NCBI GenBank assembly: GCA_018238545.1 | Contig: JABCTC010000009.1 | Location: 1 to 64,000 of the forward strand | DNA: 64,000 nucleotides | Direction: 5' to 3' | From: Candidatus Heimdallarchaeota archaeon | GTDB lineage: Archaea; Asgardarchaeota; Heimdallarchaeia; Heimdallarchaeales; Heimdallarchaeaceae | In this document: piece after piece, positions 35,467-44,035 of the stretch | Layout: every line of letters begins with the position of its first letter | Position numbering within the stretch: position 1 is the first letter of the stretch | Translations under genes and position numbers: made by a program | The notes under the pieces: model-generated | The model's input: the letters and a program-made list of their open reading frames with translations, nothing else | What the model was told of the DNA's origin: nothing | Database searches by the model: none

Positions 35467-35949
35467 ATGGATAAAGATGCCTTCATAATGCAATTACGTC
35501 AAATGATCGAAATCAAAGAAAAGATTAGTGAACTATTGATGAATGTAAATTGTTGTCCAGATAATTCTCTGCTTGAAGCACTATTTCATGGAATGGCTAT
35601 AGATGCAAAAAAACATTCTGAGATATTCAAAGGTTTATTAGATAGAGCTCAAGGAATAAACCAAGCAATTGACGAAGAGAGAAAACAAGCAATTCTATCC
35701 TCTGTCAATAAAGTATTAGAATTAGAGTGGAATGTTAAAAATCAAACAAGAAATGTTATAGATCGAGTATCTGATGATAAAACTAAAAGGGTTCTCACAT
35801 CAATCTTAGGCGATATTCAGAGACATGAAGTTACTCTCAAAGATTTACAATCTTTTAGTGAAGATATGGCTGAGGATCAAGAGAAAATAATTGATAAAAT
35901 ATGGAAATATTCCATTAAGTTTGACGATGATGAAAACGATGAAGACTAG
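35467..35949 (+). CDS. Helical-bundle protein, possibly ferritin-like
   Basis: A 160-residue protein that is all alpha-helical and acidic. Helix 2 reads LFHGMAIDAKKHSEIF and helix 4 ILGDIQRHEVTLKDL, each with an acidic residue and histidine (D..H, HE) in positions reminiscent of ferritin-like di-iron proteins, but the canonical ExxH is not exact. So a four-helix bundle is likely and metal binding is uncertain. A TTATATTT box lies about 29 nt before the ATG. It is monocistronic, with a gap of about 106 bp to the kinase gene. Confidence 0.55.
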   Translation: MDKDAFIMQLRQMIEIKEKISELLMNVNCCPDNSLLEALFHGMAIDAKKHSEIFKGLLDRAQGINQAIDEERKQAILSSVNKVLELEWNVKNQTRNVIDRVSDDKTKRVLTSILGDIQRHEVTLKDLQSFSEDMAEDQEKIIDKIWKYSIKFDDDENDED

Positions 35950-36055
35950 CAAGGTTAAAACAACTATTTTTTTCTCTAAATCAATCAAATTATTAGAAAA
36001 AGCGCTAATTTTTTACTGATACAGGTATCAGAAATAGTTAAAAAGAGAGTAGACG

Positions 36056-37090
36056 ATGTTCATTGAATTCGGTGATTATTTGAATAAATCCCCCATGACA
36101 GAAGAGATAGCAAAAAAACTAAAATGTTCTGTAGTTTCTATAAAATTCAAAAAAAACTTAACTGGCACTTCTACAGCTAACGTATCTGAAATAACTTGGG
36201 GGAAGGAGAAAAGGGTAGGGATTCTAAAACAAAACACAACTAAAGTAGAGTGGTTATTCTATTCCAAAATAGCATCAGAATTTGATGTTCCAGCACCAGC
36301 TCCAATAGCCTTTTCCAAATCTAGTGATTTACCCTGGATTTTGATCGAAAAGATTCCTCGTGGAGTTCATCCAAAAAAATGGACTAAGACTCACATAGAG
36401 AAAGCTATCAAAGAGCTTGCAGGTTTACATGCTCAATTTCATAACAAAGAAGACGAGAAAATATTTGATGATTTTCGGAAGAAAACAACAGAAGAATGGG
36501 AAAATACTAAAAAAAGATTGTTAGAAAACCTCAAACGAGCATCAAAAATAGCTGTAAATTATAAAGGAAAATATCCCATTACGAAATCTGAATTCGATTA
36601 TGTAAAAAAGAATTTGAAATCAAAAAGTTTCCAAGAGGACTTACTAGCAGGTGGAACATCATTATTACATGGTGACGTGTGGATTTACAATTTTATGAAT
36701 GTTCCTAATTGTTCTTGTCTTCTAGATTGGCAAGAATGTTTCTTTGGTCCTCCTGCTTGGGAATTCCTCTACTTCTACGATCTCATTCCTCTTCTAATAG
36801 ATGGTATCAAAGTAGGTATAAGAGAGAACCCATTTACATTTGATGAATTGCTAAAAATTTATCATTCTGAATTCAAGAAACAAGGAGGAAAAGTAACTCT
36901 TCCAAAATTCAAACAATCACTTAAAGCAGCAGTATCCTTTCAAATAGCTTATTTCTGGGCAAAGATTCTCAAACCAGATGTGATTCATCTTCACGGTGGA
37001 AGATACTTCATTGCAAGAACATTACGGCTCTTACCTTCACGAAAAGTTATGCGGGAGCATTTCAAGAAACTTCTGGCACTTAGCAAGTAA
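36056..37090 (+). CDS. APH/choline-kinase-family phosphotransferase
   Basis: A 344-residue protein with a protein-kinase-like fold of the aminoglycoside/choline kinase type: catalytic loop LLHGDVWIYNFM (HGDxxxxN), then LLDWQECFFGPPAWEFLYFY (the DxD-like DWQ metal motif and the following P.....L). The N-terminal lobe has a KQNTTK-type lysine region. Members phosphorylate small alcohols, sugars, choline or antibiotics; there is no evidence of resistance here. It belongs to the ecdysteroid-kinase-like branch in general look. Substrate unknown. Confidence 0.8.
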   Translation: MFIEFGDYLNKSPMTEEIAKKLKCSVVSIKFKKNLTGTSTANVSEITWGKEKRVGILKQNTTKVEWLFYSKIASEFDVPAPAPIAFSKSSDLPWILIEKIPRGVHPKKWTKTHIEKAIKELAGLHAQFHNKEDEKIFDDFRKKTTEEWENTKKRLLENLKRASKIAVNYKGKYPITKSEFDYVKKNLKSKSFQEDLLAGGTSLLHGDVWIYNFMNVPNCSCLLDWQECFFGPPAWEFLYFYDLIPLLIDGIKVGIRENPFTFDELLKIYHSEFKKQGGKVTLPKFKQSLKAAVSFQIAYFWAKILKPDVIHLHGGRYFIARTLRLLPSRKVMREHFKKLLALSK

Positions 37091-37152
37091 AATCTTACTT
37101 AAATGGACACGCAATAAAACTTTTAAGGCATTCTTTTCTCTTTCTCGCAATT

Positions 37153-38232
37153 ATGAGTGAATACATGGATATAGAAATACAGTTAGCTACTGAAGAACAA
37201 AAGAAACAAAAGCCTGCAGATTCAGAACTTGTTTTTGGTAAAATTTTCACCGATTACCTGTTTGAAGTCAAATATGAGAACGAAAGATGGGGGACTCCTA
37301 AAATAGTACCATATCATCCTTTTATATTAGATCCTGCAACAACTGTCTTGCACTATGCACAAGAAATTTTTGAGGGAATGAAAGCTTTCCGCCATCCAGA
37401 TGGCTCAATACACCTTTTTAGACCTTATAAAAATGCAGAGAGGTTCAATAGATCTGCAGAGCGAATGAGTATGCCAACAGTAAACAAAGACTTATTCGTA
37501 AAAGCTATAACTGAATTAGTTAAGCTGGAAAATGAATGGGTTCCAAATTCACCCGGAATGACATTATACATCAGACCAACAATGATTGCAACAGAAGTGG
37601 CATTAGGCGTTCATCCTAGTGATAAATATCTTTACTACATAATCTTATCACCAGTAGGTCCCTACTTCAAAACAGGATTTACACCTACAAAAGTTTATGT
37701 TGCAAGCACACATATCAGAGCTGCACCAGGCGGAACTGGGGAAGCAAAGACTGGAGGAAACTATTCTCCTACACTCTGGTCACAACAAAAAGCTAAAGCG
37801 CTAGGCTATCCTCAAGTATTGTGGTTAGACGCTGTAGAAAGAAAGTATGTCGAAGAAGCAGGAGCTATGAACATTATGTTCGTAATAGATGGAGAGATTT
37901 ATACTCCTCCTCTAGACGGAACTATTCTTCGGGGAATTACAAGAGCATCAGTAATCGAACTAGCGGAAGATTTGGGATATGTTATACATGAAGAACCTAT
38001 TAGCATAACTGATCTTATTGATAAAATACTTGATGGTTCTTGTAATGAAATATTCTGTGTAGGTACAGCCGCTTCTATAACTCCTTTAGGTGAAATATTC
38101 TACAAAGGTGAATCATACCTAGTTAATGATTGTGAGGTTGGAAAAATAACACAACATCTATACGATGAATTAGTAGGTATTCAATTTGGCAAAATACCTG
38201 ATAGATTCAATTGGATGTATAAAGTACAATGA
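37153..38232 (+). CDS. ilvE: Branched-chain amino acid aminotransferase
   Basis: A 359-residue class IV PLP aminotransferase of the long (BCAT) type. Landmarks: LDPATTVLHYAQEIFEGMKA (substrate-side loop), FRPYKNAERFNRSAERMSMP, then GEAKTGGNYSPTL with the PLP lysine, ending in TGTAASITPLG-type phosphate-binding residues (here VGTAASITPLGE). It exchanges the amino group between glutamate and leucine, isoleucine or valine. A TATA-like CTTTTAAG lies about 30 nt before the ATG. No other branched-chain biosynthesis gene is adjacent, so it may serve degradation of peptide-derived amino acids along with the nearby peptidases. Confidence 0.92.
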   Translation: MSEYMDIEIQLATEEQKKQKPADSELVFGKIFTDYLFEVKYENERWGTPKIVPYHPFILDPATTVLHYAQEIFEGMKAFRHPDGSIHLFRPYKNAERFNRSAERMSMPTVNKDLFVKAITELVKLENEWVPNSPGMTLYIRPTMIATEVALGVHPSDKYLYYIILSPVGPYFKTGFTPTKVYVASTHIRAAPGGTGEAKTGGNYSPTLWSQQKAKALGYPQVLWLDAVERKYVEEAGAMNIMFVIDGEIYTPPLDGTILRGITRASVIELAEDLGYVIHEEPISITDLIDKILDGSCNEIFCVGTAASITPLGEIFYKGESYLVNDCEVGKITQHLYDELVGIQFGKIPDRFNWMYKVQ

Positions 38233-38275
38233 ATTTAGGAAAAAGTTCTTAATTCTCCTCTTTTTTTACTTTCTA

Positions 38276-38611
38276 ATGAGTTCCATAAAATCCTTAACCA
38301 CAAAGATTATTGAATTTCGAGATGCAAGAAAATGGAAAGAGTTCCATACACCAAAAAACTTAGCGCTTTCCTTAGTTATTGAGACGGGAGAACTTTTCGA
38401 AATTATGCAATGGAAAAAAGATCAAGATATTCTTACTGATATCAATAAATTGAAACCTCAACTCGAAGATGAACTAGCAGATATAGCAATTTATCTTCTC
38501 TTATTAGCTCATGAGTTTGGTATTAATTTAGATACGGCTATTCAACGAAAGATAGCAAAAAACTGGAAGAAATATCCTCTAGATAAAAAAGCTGAATTTG
38601 AAAAAGAATGA
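38276..38611 (+). CDS. MazG-like nucleotide pyrophosphohydrolase
   Basis: A 111-residue protein starting at ATG 38276; longer starts would overlap ilvE and are not MazG-like. The motif HTPKNLALSLVIETGELFEI and then QLEDELADIAIYLLLLAHEFG give the EExxE...ExxD metal-binding pattern of the all-alpha NTP pyrophosphohydrolases, closest to the dCTPase/RS21-C6 group. It would hydrolyse (d)NTPs to monophosphates and diphosphate, cleaning non-canonical nucleotides. It lies 44 bp after ilvE in the same direction and is convergent with the methyltransferase-like gene. Confidence 0.85.
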   Translation: MSSIKSLTTKIIEFRDARKWKEFHTPKNLALSLVIETGELFEIMQWKKDQDILTDINKLKPQLEDELADIAIYLLLLAHEFGINLDTAIQRKIAKNWKKYPLDKKAEFEKE

Positions 38612-38615
38612 TGCT

Positions 38616-39323
38616 TTACCTAAGTAATGCTCCCCATCTTTTTGTGAGAACATATGTTCTTATTCGACCATTTGCATCGTACTTAACATCAAAGAATTTT
38701 AACTCAGTTTTACTTGCAAGTTTCTCAAAGTTTCTTAGAGGTCTTCTAGTTTTACGTTTGAAAACTTTTGTATTAATCAGATTAATAAATCCTTTAACCA
38801 AGGAAATTGGATATAAGAAAACTGATTTTGGAAAATATTCTCCAACTACTATAAGTTGCCCTTCTTTGGCCATCAGTCTTTTACATTCATTTAATAATTC
38901 TATTTTTTGACTTTTTGTAAGTTTTTCAAGAGCAAATATCAAAATTACATTGAGGTTAAACCTTGAAAGTTCACTCATTTTGCTTAATGAAAATGGTTTA
39001 AAGTCCATCTTTTCGAGTATTTTTTCATCACTAACTTCAGATTTTGGGCTGACATAAGATGAAGACATATCCCTTGCTGTTACAGAAATGTCTAGTTTTG
39101 CTATTTCCTCGCTTAATTTTCCTATTTTGTCTCCTATTACAAGTGTTGGACCTTTTTTGAGTTTTTCAAATATCCATTCATAAATCTCAGGTAGAAAAAG
39201 TTCTAAATTTACAGTTTTTTTCAATTTTGTAGTAACAGATTGAATTGTAGAAATGCTTTCTTCAGTTTTATCTTCTTCTTTACTCTCTAATTGTGGAATA
39301 TCTGGAACTTCAATATCTGACAT
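38616..39323 (-). CDS. Divergent methyltransferase-like protein
   Basis: A 235-residue protein. The first 30 residues are acidic and flexible. Residues about 55-190 resemble a class I methyltransferase with strand-helix repeats (GPTLVIGDKIGKLSEEIAKL, LDISVTARDMSSSYV, FNLNVILIFALEKLTKSQKI, LMAKEGQLIVVGEY). The GxGxG SAM loop is replaced by IGDKIG, so binding is uncertain. The C-terminal ends in KRWGALLR. It follows the gene at 39328 by 4 bp on the same strand, so the two are an operon, divergent from the gelsolin gene. Function unknown. Confidence 0.6.
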   Translation of the reverse strand: MSDIEVPDIPQLESKEEDKTEESISTIQSVTTKLKKTVNLELFLPEIYEWIFEKLKKGPTLVIGDKIGKLSEEIAKLDISVTARDMSSSYVSPKSEVSDEKILEKMDFKPFSLSKMSELSRFNLNVILIFALEKLTKSQKIELLNECKRLMAKEGQLIVVGEYFPKSVFLYPISLVKGFINLINTKVFKRKTRRPLRNFEKLASKTELKFFDVKYDANGRIRTYVLTKRWGALLR

Positions 39324-39327
39324 GTTA

Positions 39328-40008
39328 TCACTTTTGAATCTTTAATTGCCACTCGTAAATAGCTTCGACAATATCAGCTTTTGTTGGTAGATCTTCTTGA
39401 TTTGTTTTCTTAAGCAATTTACAGAATTTGTCGATTTCATAGAAAACAGAGCCCGATATACCTATGTTCATAAGATTATCCTTAGTTTTTTGCAGAACTT
39501 CTATTATGTCTGTTGCATTTTCTAAATTAATTCTTGAAATTGTACCAACCATTTCTTTTAGTTTAGTTAGCTCTTCTTCTGGATTCAAGCTTATAGTGAC
39601 ACTTGTTGTAAATCCTTGTTCAATAACCCCTAATACTTTCTTTTCTCCTTCTTCCAGACTTCCAACAACGTTGTTTTTATAATAATAGTTCACTAATCTA
39701 ACTGCTAATTGACGTAATCCTTGTTCAAGATCTTTTTCATCTAAATCAGGGATATTATGTAGTAAACCCATTCTGATTAGAATCAGGTCTCTATTCTTCT
39801 TTGCATATGTCATTTCTTGTTCTGTGATTTCTTTAATATCGAAAAGACGTTTAACTAAAGAGGAGAATGTATCGAGGTCCATGTGTATAATATCACCACG
39901 GGTTAGAAAAGGCTTAATCTTTTCTATAATTAATTTCCATAGAGGGTCTTTTTCTTCCTCTTTCTCATCCTCAAAAACTTCTACTTCTTCACTGTTACTA
40001 TTATCCAT
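39328..40008 (-). CDS. Uncharacterised acidic helical protein
   Basis: A 226-residue protein that is helical and acidic at the N-terminus (MDNSNSEEVEVFEDEKEEE). The middle contains FLTRGDIIHMDLDTFSSLVK and a helical array. No membrane segment or cysteine pair. It is the first gene of a two-gene unit with the methyltransferase-like gene and shares the 99-bp intergenic region with the gelsolin gene on the other strand. The family is not recognised; I see no catalytic residues. Confidence 0.6.
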   Translation of the reverse strand: MDNSNSEEVEVFEDEKEEEKDPLWKLIIEKIKPFLTRGDIIHMDLDTFSSLVKRLFDIKEITEQEMTYAKKNRDLILIRMGLLHNIPDLDEKDLEQGLRQLAVRLVNYYYKNNVVGSLEEGEKKVLGVIEQGFTTSVTISLNPEEELTKLKEMVGTISRINLENATDIIEVLQKTKDNLMNIGISGSVFYEIDKFCKLLKKTNQEDLPTKADIVEAIYEWQLKIQK

Positions 40009-40107
40009 AGGGAATTTATAATCAAAAACATATTAAAGTTTTGCGAGATTTCCAATAATCAAGAAGAATAACATAAATTTTTTAATCTAAATGCTCTATT
40101 TTAACCT

Positions 40108-40722
40108 ATGAATGTTTATCAAGTAATAAGAAAAAGATTGAAACAGGTTAAAGAACCTTACAAATTCCTCAATGGTGATGTTTACCTTGTTGTGACACCA
40201 ACACACATCTGGATATGGTTAGGCTCAAAATCGTATTGTGATGACAAAGCCGTTGGTGCTTGGACAGCAAAGGTAATTGAAGAAGACAACAAATCTTTAG
40301 AAATAGATACAGTAATGGATGGAGATGAACCACAAGAATTCAAAGATCTTATCACATTCGAAGTTTTAGAAGGAGATACTCCTGGTTTCCTCAAACATTT
40401 TGATAAGAAGGTAGATATAGATTACAAATTACTAAAAATCCAACAAGATTCTGATGGGTTGATTAAAACTTCAGAAGTTCCTATCAAGAAGAAATCCTTT
40501 AAATCTGGAGATAGTTTTGTTTTAGACGCCTGGGACGAACTTTATGTTTGGATAGGTAAAAAATCGCAAGTTAAAGAAAAGTATGAAGCAGGTAGAATTT
40601 CTAGAGCACTAGATGTTGAAAGAAAACGAACTCCTGTTATCTATACAATGGATGAAGGTCAAGAACCAAAAGGTTTCTGGGATATTGTTGAAAGGATTCA
40701 AAAAGAAGATCCCAAAAAATAA
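40108..40722 (+). CDS. Two-domain gelsolin-like protein
   Basis: A 204-residue protein with two gelsolin repeats: the first around residues 12-95 (FLNGDVYLVVTPTHIWIWLG followed by a KAVGAWTAKVIEED helix and the DGDEPQEFKDLI end), the second around 120-200 (KSGDSFVLDAWDELYVWIGK, then EAGRISRALDVE and MDEGQEPKGFWDIVE). The WIWLG/WIGK strands and the helix after them are the family signature. Two-domain gelsolins are an Asgard hallmark; tested examples bind actin and regulate filaments with calcium. A TATA-like TTTTTTAAT lies about 28 nt before the ATG. No actin or profilin gene is in the window. Confidence 0.9.
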   Translation: MNVYQVIRKRLKQVKEPYKFLNGDVYLVVTPTHIWIWLGSKSYCDDKAVGAWTAKVIEEDNKSLEIDTVMDGDEPQEFKDLITFEVLEGDTPGFLKHFDKKVDIDYKLLKIQQDSDGLIKTSEVPIKKKSFKSGDSFVLDAWDELYVWIGKKSQVKEKYEAGRISRALDVERKRTPVIYTMDEGQEPKGFWDIVERIQKEDPKK

Positions 40723-40806
40723 TTTCATCTTTTCTCTTTTTATTTTATTTTCATATATTTTTAAAACGCGAAAGATTAAAATACTATAAAATTGTTCTTT
40801 GTGAGT

Positions 40807-41442
40807 ATGTCATTTGAAGATGAATCTCCTGAATTATCAAGAGCAGAAACTGTTGAATCTTTAACGAGAGACCAACAAATCCTTCTGTACACCATAGACT
40901 ATTTAACAAAGTGGATGGTTAGCGATGAACATATCTTGAAAAATGAAGGAGACAAAGTTTGGATTAAAGAGCTACCATTGTGGGCAATTATGTACTATCA
41001 AATTACTCATGGATCTTATGAGACTTATGATTACGCCCCTACACCCATACAATTTTTTGGAAGAAGCAGTTTTACTATAAATCTTTCCTATGAAGGTGTT
41101 GATGATGTTGAAGATTTACGTGAATTGGATATCCTAGAAAAGATTCGTCTCAGTACTTCTCAACATGGCTTTGTTACAGCTTATAGAATTACAGAAATAG
41201 GAGATAAATATCTAAAAAAAATTCCTAAAGATGTCATTGATGAAGTTGAAACTCTCTTTTTCTGTGAATGTTGTCAAAAACGAATGCATTTCTACATGAA
41301 TATGGGTGATAATCCATCAGTTTTAATGGATTGCCCCGATTGTGATGAATCTGATGTTCATTTAAATTTTCTTGAAAGCGAAGATGTAAGTTATGTTTCA
41401 AAACCTTACTTTCTGAAAATAAGTGATTTGTTGAAGAGGTGA
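40807..41442 (+). CDS. Uncharacterised protein with C-terminal cysteine knuckles
   Basis: About 211 residues starting at ATG 40807; an in-frame TTG at 40792 is possible. The N-terminal part is acidic and helical, a possible winged-helix (ILEKIRLSTSQHGFVTAYRI, then EIGDKYLKKIPKDV) is in the middle, and the C-terminus has CECC and CPDC separated by about 22 residues, a zinc-ribbon-like arrangement. It is followed 5 bp later by the large membrane protein at 41447. The pair is downstream of the gelsolin gene in the same direction, with an 84-bp gap. Function unknown; a regulator is possible. Confidence 0.6.
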   Translation: MSFEDESPELSRAETVESLTRDQQILLYTIDYLTKWMVSDEHILKNEGDKVWIKELPLWAIMYYQITHGSYETYDYAPTPIQFFGRSSFTINLSYEGVDDVEDLRELDILEKIRLSTSQHGFVTAYRITEIGDKYLKKIPKDVIDEVETLFFCECCQKRMHFYMNMGDNPSVLMDCPDCDESDVHLNFLESEDVSYVSKPYFLKISDLLKR

Positions 41443-41446
41443 TTAT

Positions 41447-43219
41447 GTGAGTGAAGAATTAGCAGGAAACATAAAAGATGAATTAGCAGAAATCATTCAT
41501 ATTAAAGACCCAAAAATTTTCGTTATAGAGTGGCTTCCCTTTGATTCTAACCAATTAAGAGAACTGAATAAAAAAATGGATATAGAAAAAGGAGCACATA
41601 AGACTCTTCTTACTGGTTTAATTGATAGGCAACCGAATGTACCTATTTTTCAATCAAAAGGTGCTCATACAAAAGTATTCGTTGAAGATTATGAACTTGA
41701 TAGTTTTGTTAACCTTCAAGCAATCATCGATTTGCCTGAAGAAGAAGACATTGTACAAGTTGAAGAGATGGCTATTTTTGTCTCGAGAGATGGTTTCATC
41801 ATTTATTCGTTGGAATTAGCTGAAATTGAAAACTTGAATACATACATGTCTATAGATAAAATAACTCGAGTTGTTGCAGATTTATGTCAAGATAGTTCTG
41901 TAGTGATTGATAGCCTTTTGACTGAATTCCAAAGGAATTTTATTGATATTATATTTGGAGATCCCATCCATCGTCCAAAAACTATCTGCTATGTTGGAGA
42001 TGATATTAAAATCCGACATGAGGACATACAAGATTACTATGACGGGGAAGAGTGTGAGATTGAACTAAGCCAATTATTAGGTGAAGGACATGAACCTTTC
42101 CAAGTAGGTAATAATCTTTTCTTTAAAGGTTCAAGGGGTACATGTGCAATTGTAGATACTTTTGATAAAGAGACAGAATACCAAATAATTTTCTGGGGCA
42201 TTCAACATGCTATGAACAACTTTGTAGATAATTTTATGTCTAGAATTTGGGAATTATATGATCAAACTAAACACGTGAAAAAGATTGTTGATGAAGCTGT
42301 TGCAGGCAACACTGACGCTTTAAATACTGTTACAGAAGAAATTACAGTAATCACTAGCACAATTAGTCTAGTTGGACAAATTAAAGAATTTCTTAAAGAT
42401 TCTAGTAAAGATTTGTTAGAAATTTATGGCAAAAATAAAAAATGTAATCTGGATGGCTTTTATGAGGTTGAAAATTCCTTGAAATCTTCACAAAGAAGAA
42501 TTCTGGAATCTGAAAAAATCATTTCTGGTTTATTAACTGAGCTTGATGGATTACGAAATTATGTTGCAACGCTTTCAGAGTTACAAATGAGAAAGATGTC
42601 TAAAGTTATGACAAAAAACACAAAAAGTATGAATGAAGTACTTCAAGCTAATACTAGAACAAGTGAAGCAATCGATATGATTGAATTGATTTTGGCAGGC
42701 AGTATTATCTTAGAAATTTTTGCTTTTGCGGTAGGTGAGATTACATCTGAACAGACATTTTTTGGTTCAATTTTAAGTGGACAAGGATTTGGGAAGGATC
42801 AGTGGATAACTCTAGCTCTTTTACTAATCAGTGTTTTTGCTTGGATAACGATAGTTGTTCTATTAAGAAGAAGTAAGAAGAAAATGGAGATAGAAGCTTT
42901 GCAAGATTTCTATGTAACACTGTCTGTGAATAAAAAAATAGATGTAACTAAAATGGAAGAATATATCTCAAATAGATCAGTTCAGATAAAAAATGTTGAA
43001 TATGATAAGGAAAATATCATCATCTCATGTGTTTGGGGTGGTGATGATGACCCAAATCTGCTAGGGAAAAACATCGAAAAAGTAAGCGTTAGTTATAATG
43101 AAACTAACAGCTTGTTGTTAACGTTAGAGATTGAAACTTCTGAATTAGATATTAAACAAGATAAACTTCTAGGTTATGTGTTCAATGATCTTGAAGCAAA
43201 AGGGGTATTTATTAAGTAA
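41447..43219 (+). CDS. Large protein with coiled coil and two C-terminal membrane helices
   Basis: A 590-residue protein beginning with GTG 41447, preceded by GAGGTGAT (ribosome-binding site). Residues 1-270 form a globular part of unknown fold. Residues about 280-400 form helices with a coiled-coil character (KTKHVKKIVDEAVAGNTDAL, SSQRRILESEKIISGLLTEL). Residues about 415-435 and 455-475 are membrane helices, after which a C-terminal domain of about 110 residues follows. The order long helix, two TMs, cytoplasmic tail recalls CorA only superficially; no GMN motif is present. It is coupled to the preceding gene. Unknown function, membrane-bound. Confidence 0.6.
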   Translation: MSEELAGNIKDELAEIIHIKDPKIFVIEWLPFDSNQLRELNKKMDIEKGAHKTLLTGLIDRQPNVPIFQSKGAHTKVFVEDYELDSFVNLQAIIDLPEEEDIVQVEEMAIFVSRDGFIIYSLELAEIENLNTYMSIDKITRVVADLCQDSSVVIDSLLTEFQRNFIDIIFGDPIHRPKTICYVGDDIKIRHEDIQDYYDGEECEIELSQLLGEGHEPFQVGNNLFFKGSRGTCAIVDTFDKETEYQIIFWGIQHAMNNFVDNFMSRIWELYDQTKHVKKIVDEAVAGNTDALNTVTEEITVITSTISLVGQIKEFLKDSSKDLLEIYGKNKKCNLDGFYEVENSLKSSQRRILESEKIISGLLTELDGLRNYVATLSELQMRKMSKVMTKNTKSMNEVLQANTRTSEAIDMIELILAGSIILEIFAFAVGEITSEQTFFGSILSGQGFGKDQWITLALLLISVFAWITIVVLLRRSKKKMEIEALQDFYVTLSVNKKIDVTKMEEYISNRSVQIKNVEYDKENIIISCVWGGDDDPNLLGKNIEKVSVSYNETNSLLLTLEIETSELDIKQDKLLGYVFNDLEAKGVFIK

Positions 43220-43288
43220 TTACAACCTCTTTTCTTTTTCTATTTTAATTCAGATAGTTTTAATTACTACTTCTCGGATTATGGTGAT

Positions 43289-44035
43289 ATGCCTAAAACG
43301 AAGAAAGCTTTTTCAATTCAATCCAGCGAATTGATTAAGGATTTCAAATTGCAGGGAGAGGAAATTGTTCATGTTTTGACAGGAGTTAACATGAAAGTAA
43401 AACCAGGAGAATTTATTGCATGCATGGGGCCAAGTGGTAGTGGTAAGTCAACATTACTAAATATTTTAGCTACATTGGAAACAATTACAGAAGGTGAAGT
43501 GAGGCTAAGTGGTGTTAATCTTCATGACACTTCATATAAAGATATATTAGATATTCGAAGAAATAAAACAGCTCTAGTTTTCCAAAATTTTGCTTTAATT
43601 CCATATCTTACAGCTAAAGAAAATGTTAAACTACCAATGAAACTAAGGGGGGTTCTAGAGAATGAAGCAGAAGAGAAAGCAATTAGTTACTTAGAGCAAG
43701 TTGGTCTTTATGCTCGTCTTGATCACTTACCTGAAGAATTAAGTGGTGGTGAACAGCAAAGAGTCGCAATAGCAAGAGCTCTGGCACATGATCCTGATAT
43801 AATTTACGCAGATGAACCAACTGGGAATCTTGACACAAACATTGGAAAAGATATTATTCAATTGTTTAAGACATTGGCAAAAGAGAAAAATATCACCATC
43901 ATCATGGTTACGCATGATCCAGATTGTGCGGTTGAGACTGATCGCATATATATCCTTCAAGAAGGGAAAGTTCTCGAAGAAAGAGTTACATCAGTTAAGA
44001 AGCGTAGTAGTAAGGTGGAGGATGTAAAGAAATGA
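43289..44035 (+). CDS. ABC transporter ATP-binding protein (LolD/MacB type)
   Basis: A 248-residue ATPase: Walker A GPSGSGKST at about 49-57, signature LSGGEQQR, Walker B IIYADEPTGNLD, and a switch His in THDPD. The NLD after Walker B and the overall length are typical of the MacB/LolD family that works with FtsX-like permeases. The stop overlaps the start of the permease gene by 4 bp (ATGA type). It energises an exporter or an envelope-signalling complex at the cytoplasmic membrane. An in-frame ATG at 43289 is well placed, with a GGTGAT before it. Confidence 0.92.
   Translation: MPKTKKAFSIQSSELIKDFKLQGEEIVHVLTGVNMKVKPGEFIACMGPSGSGKSTLLNILATLETITEGEVRLSGVNLHDTSYKDILDIRRNKTALVFQNFALIPYLTAKENVKLPMKLRGVLENEAEEKAISYLEQVGLYARLDHLPEELSGGEQQRVAIARALAHDPDIIYADEPTGNLDTNIGKDIIQLFKTLAKEKNITIIMVTHDPDCAVETDRIYILQEGKVLEERVTSVKKRSSKVEDVKK

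Noticed and set aside
38186..38275. N-terminal extension of the MazG-like protein
   Set aside because: It would overlap the end of ilvE by 47 bp and adds residues unlike any MazG; ATG 38276 fits.
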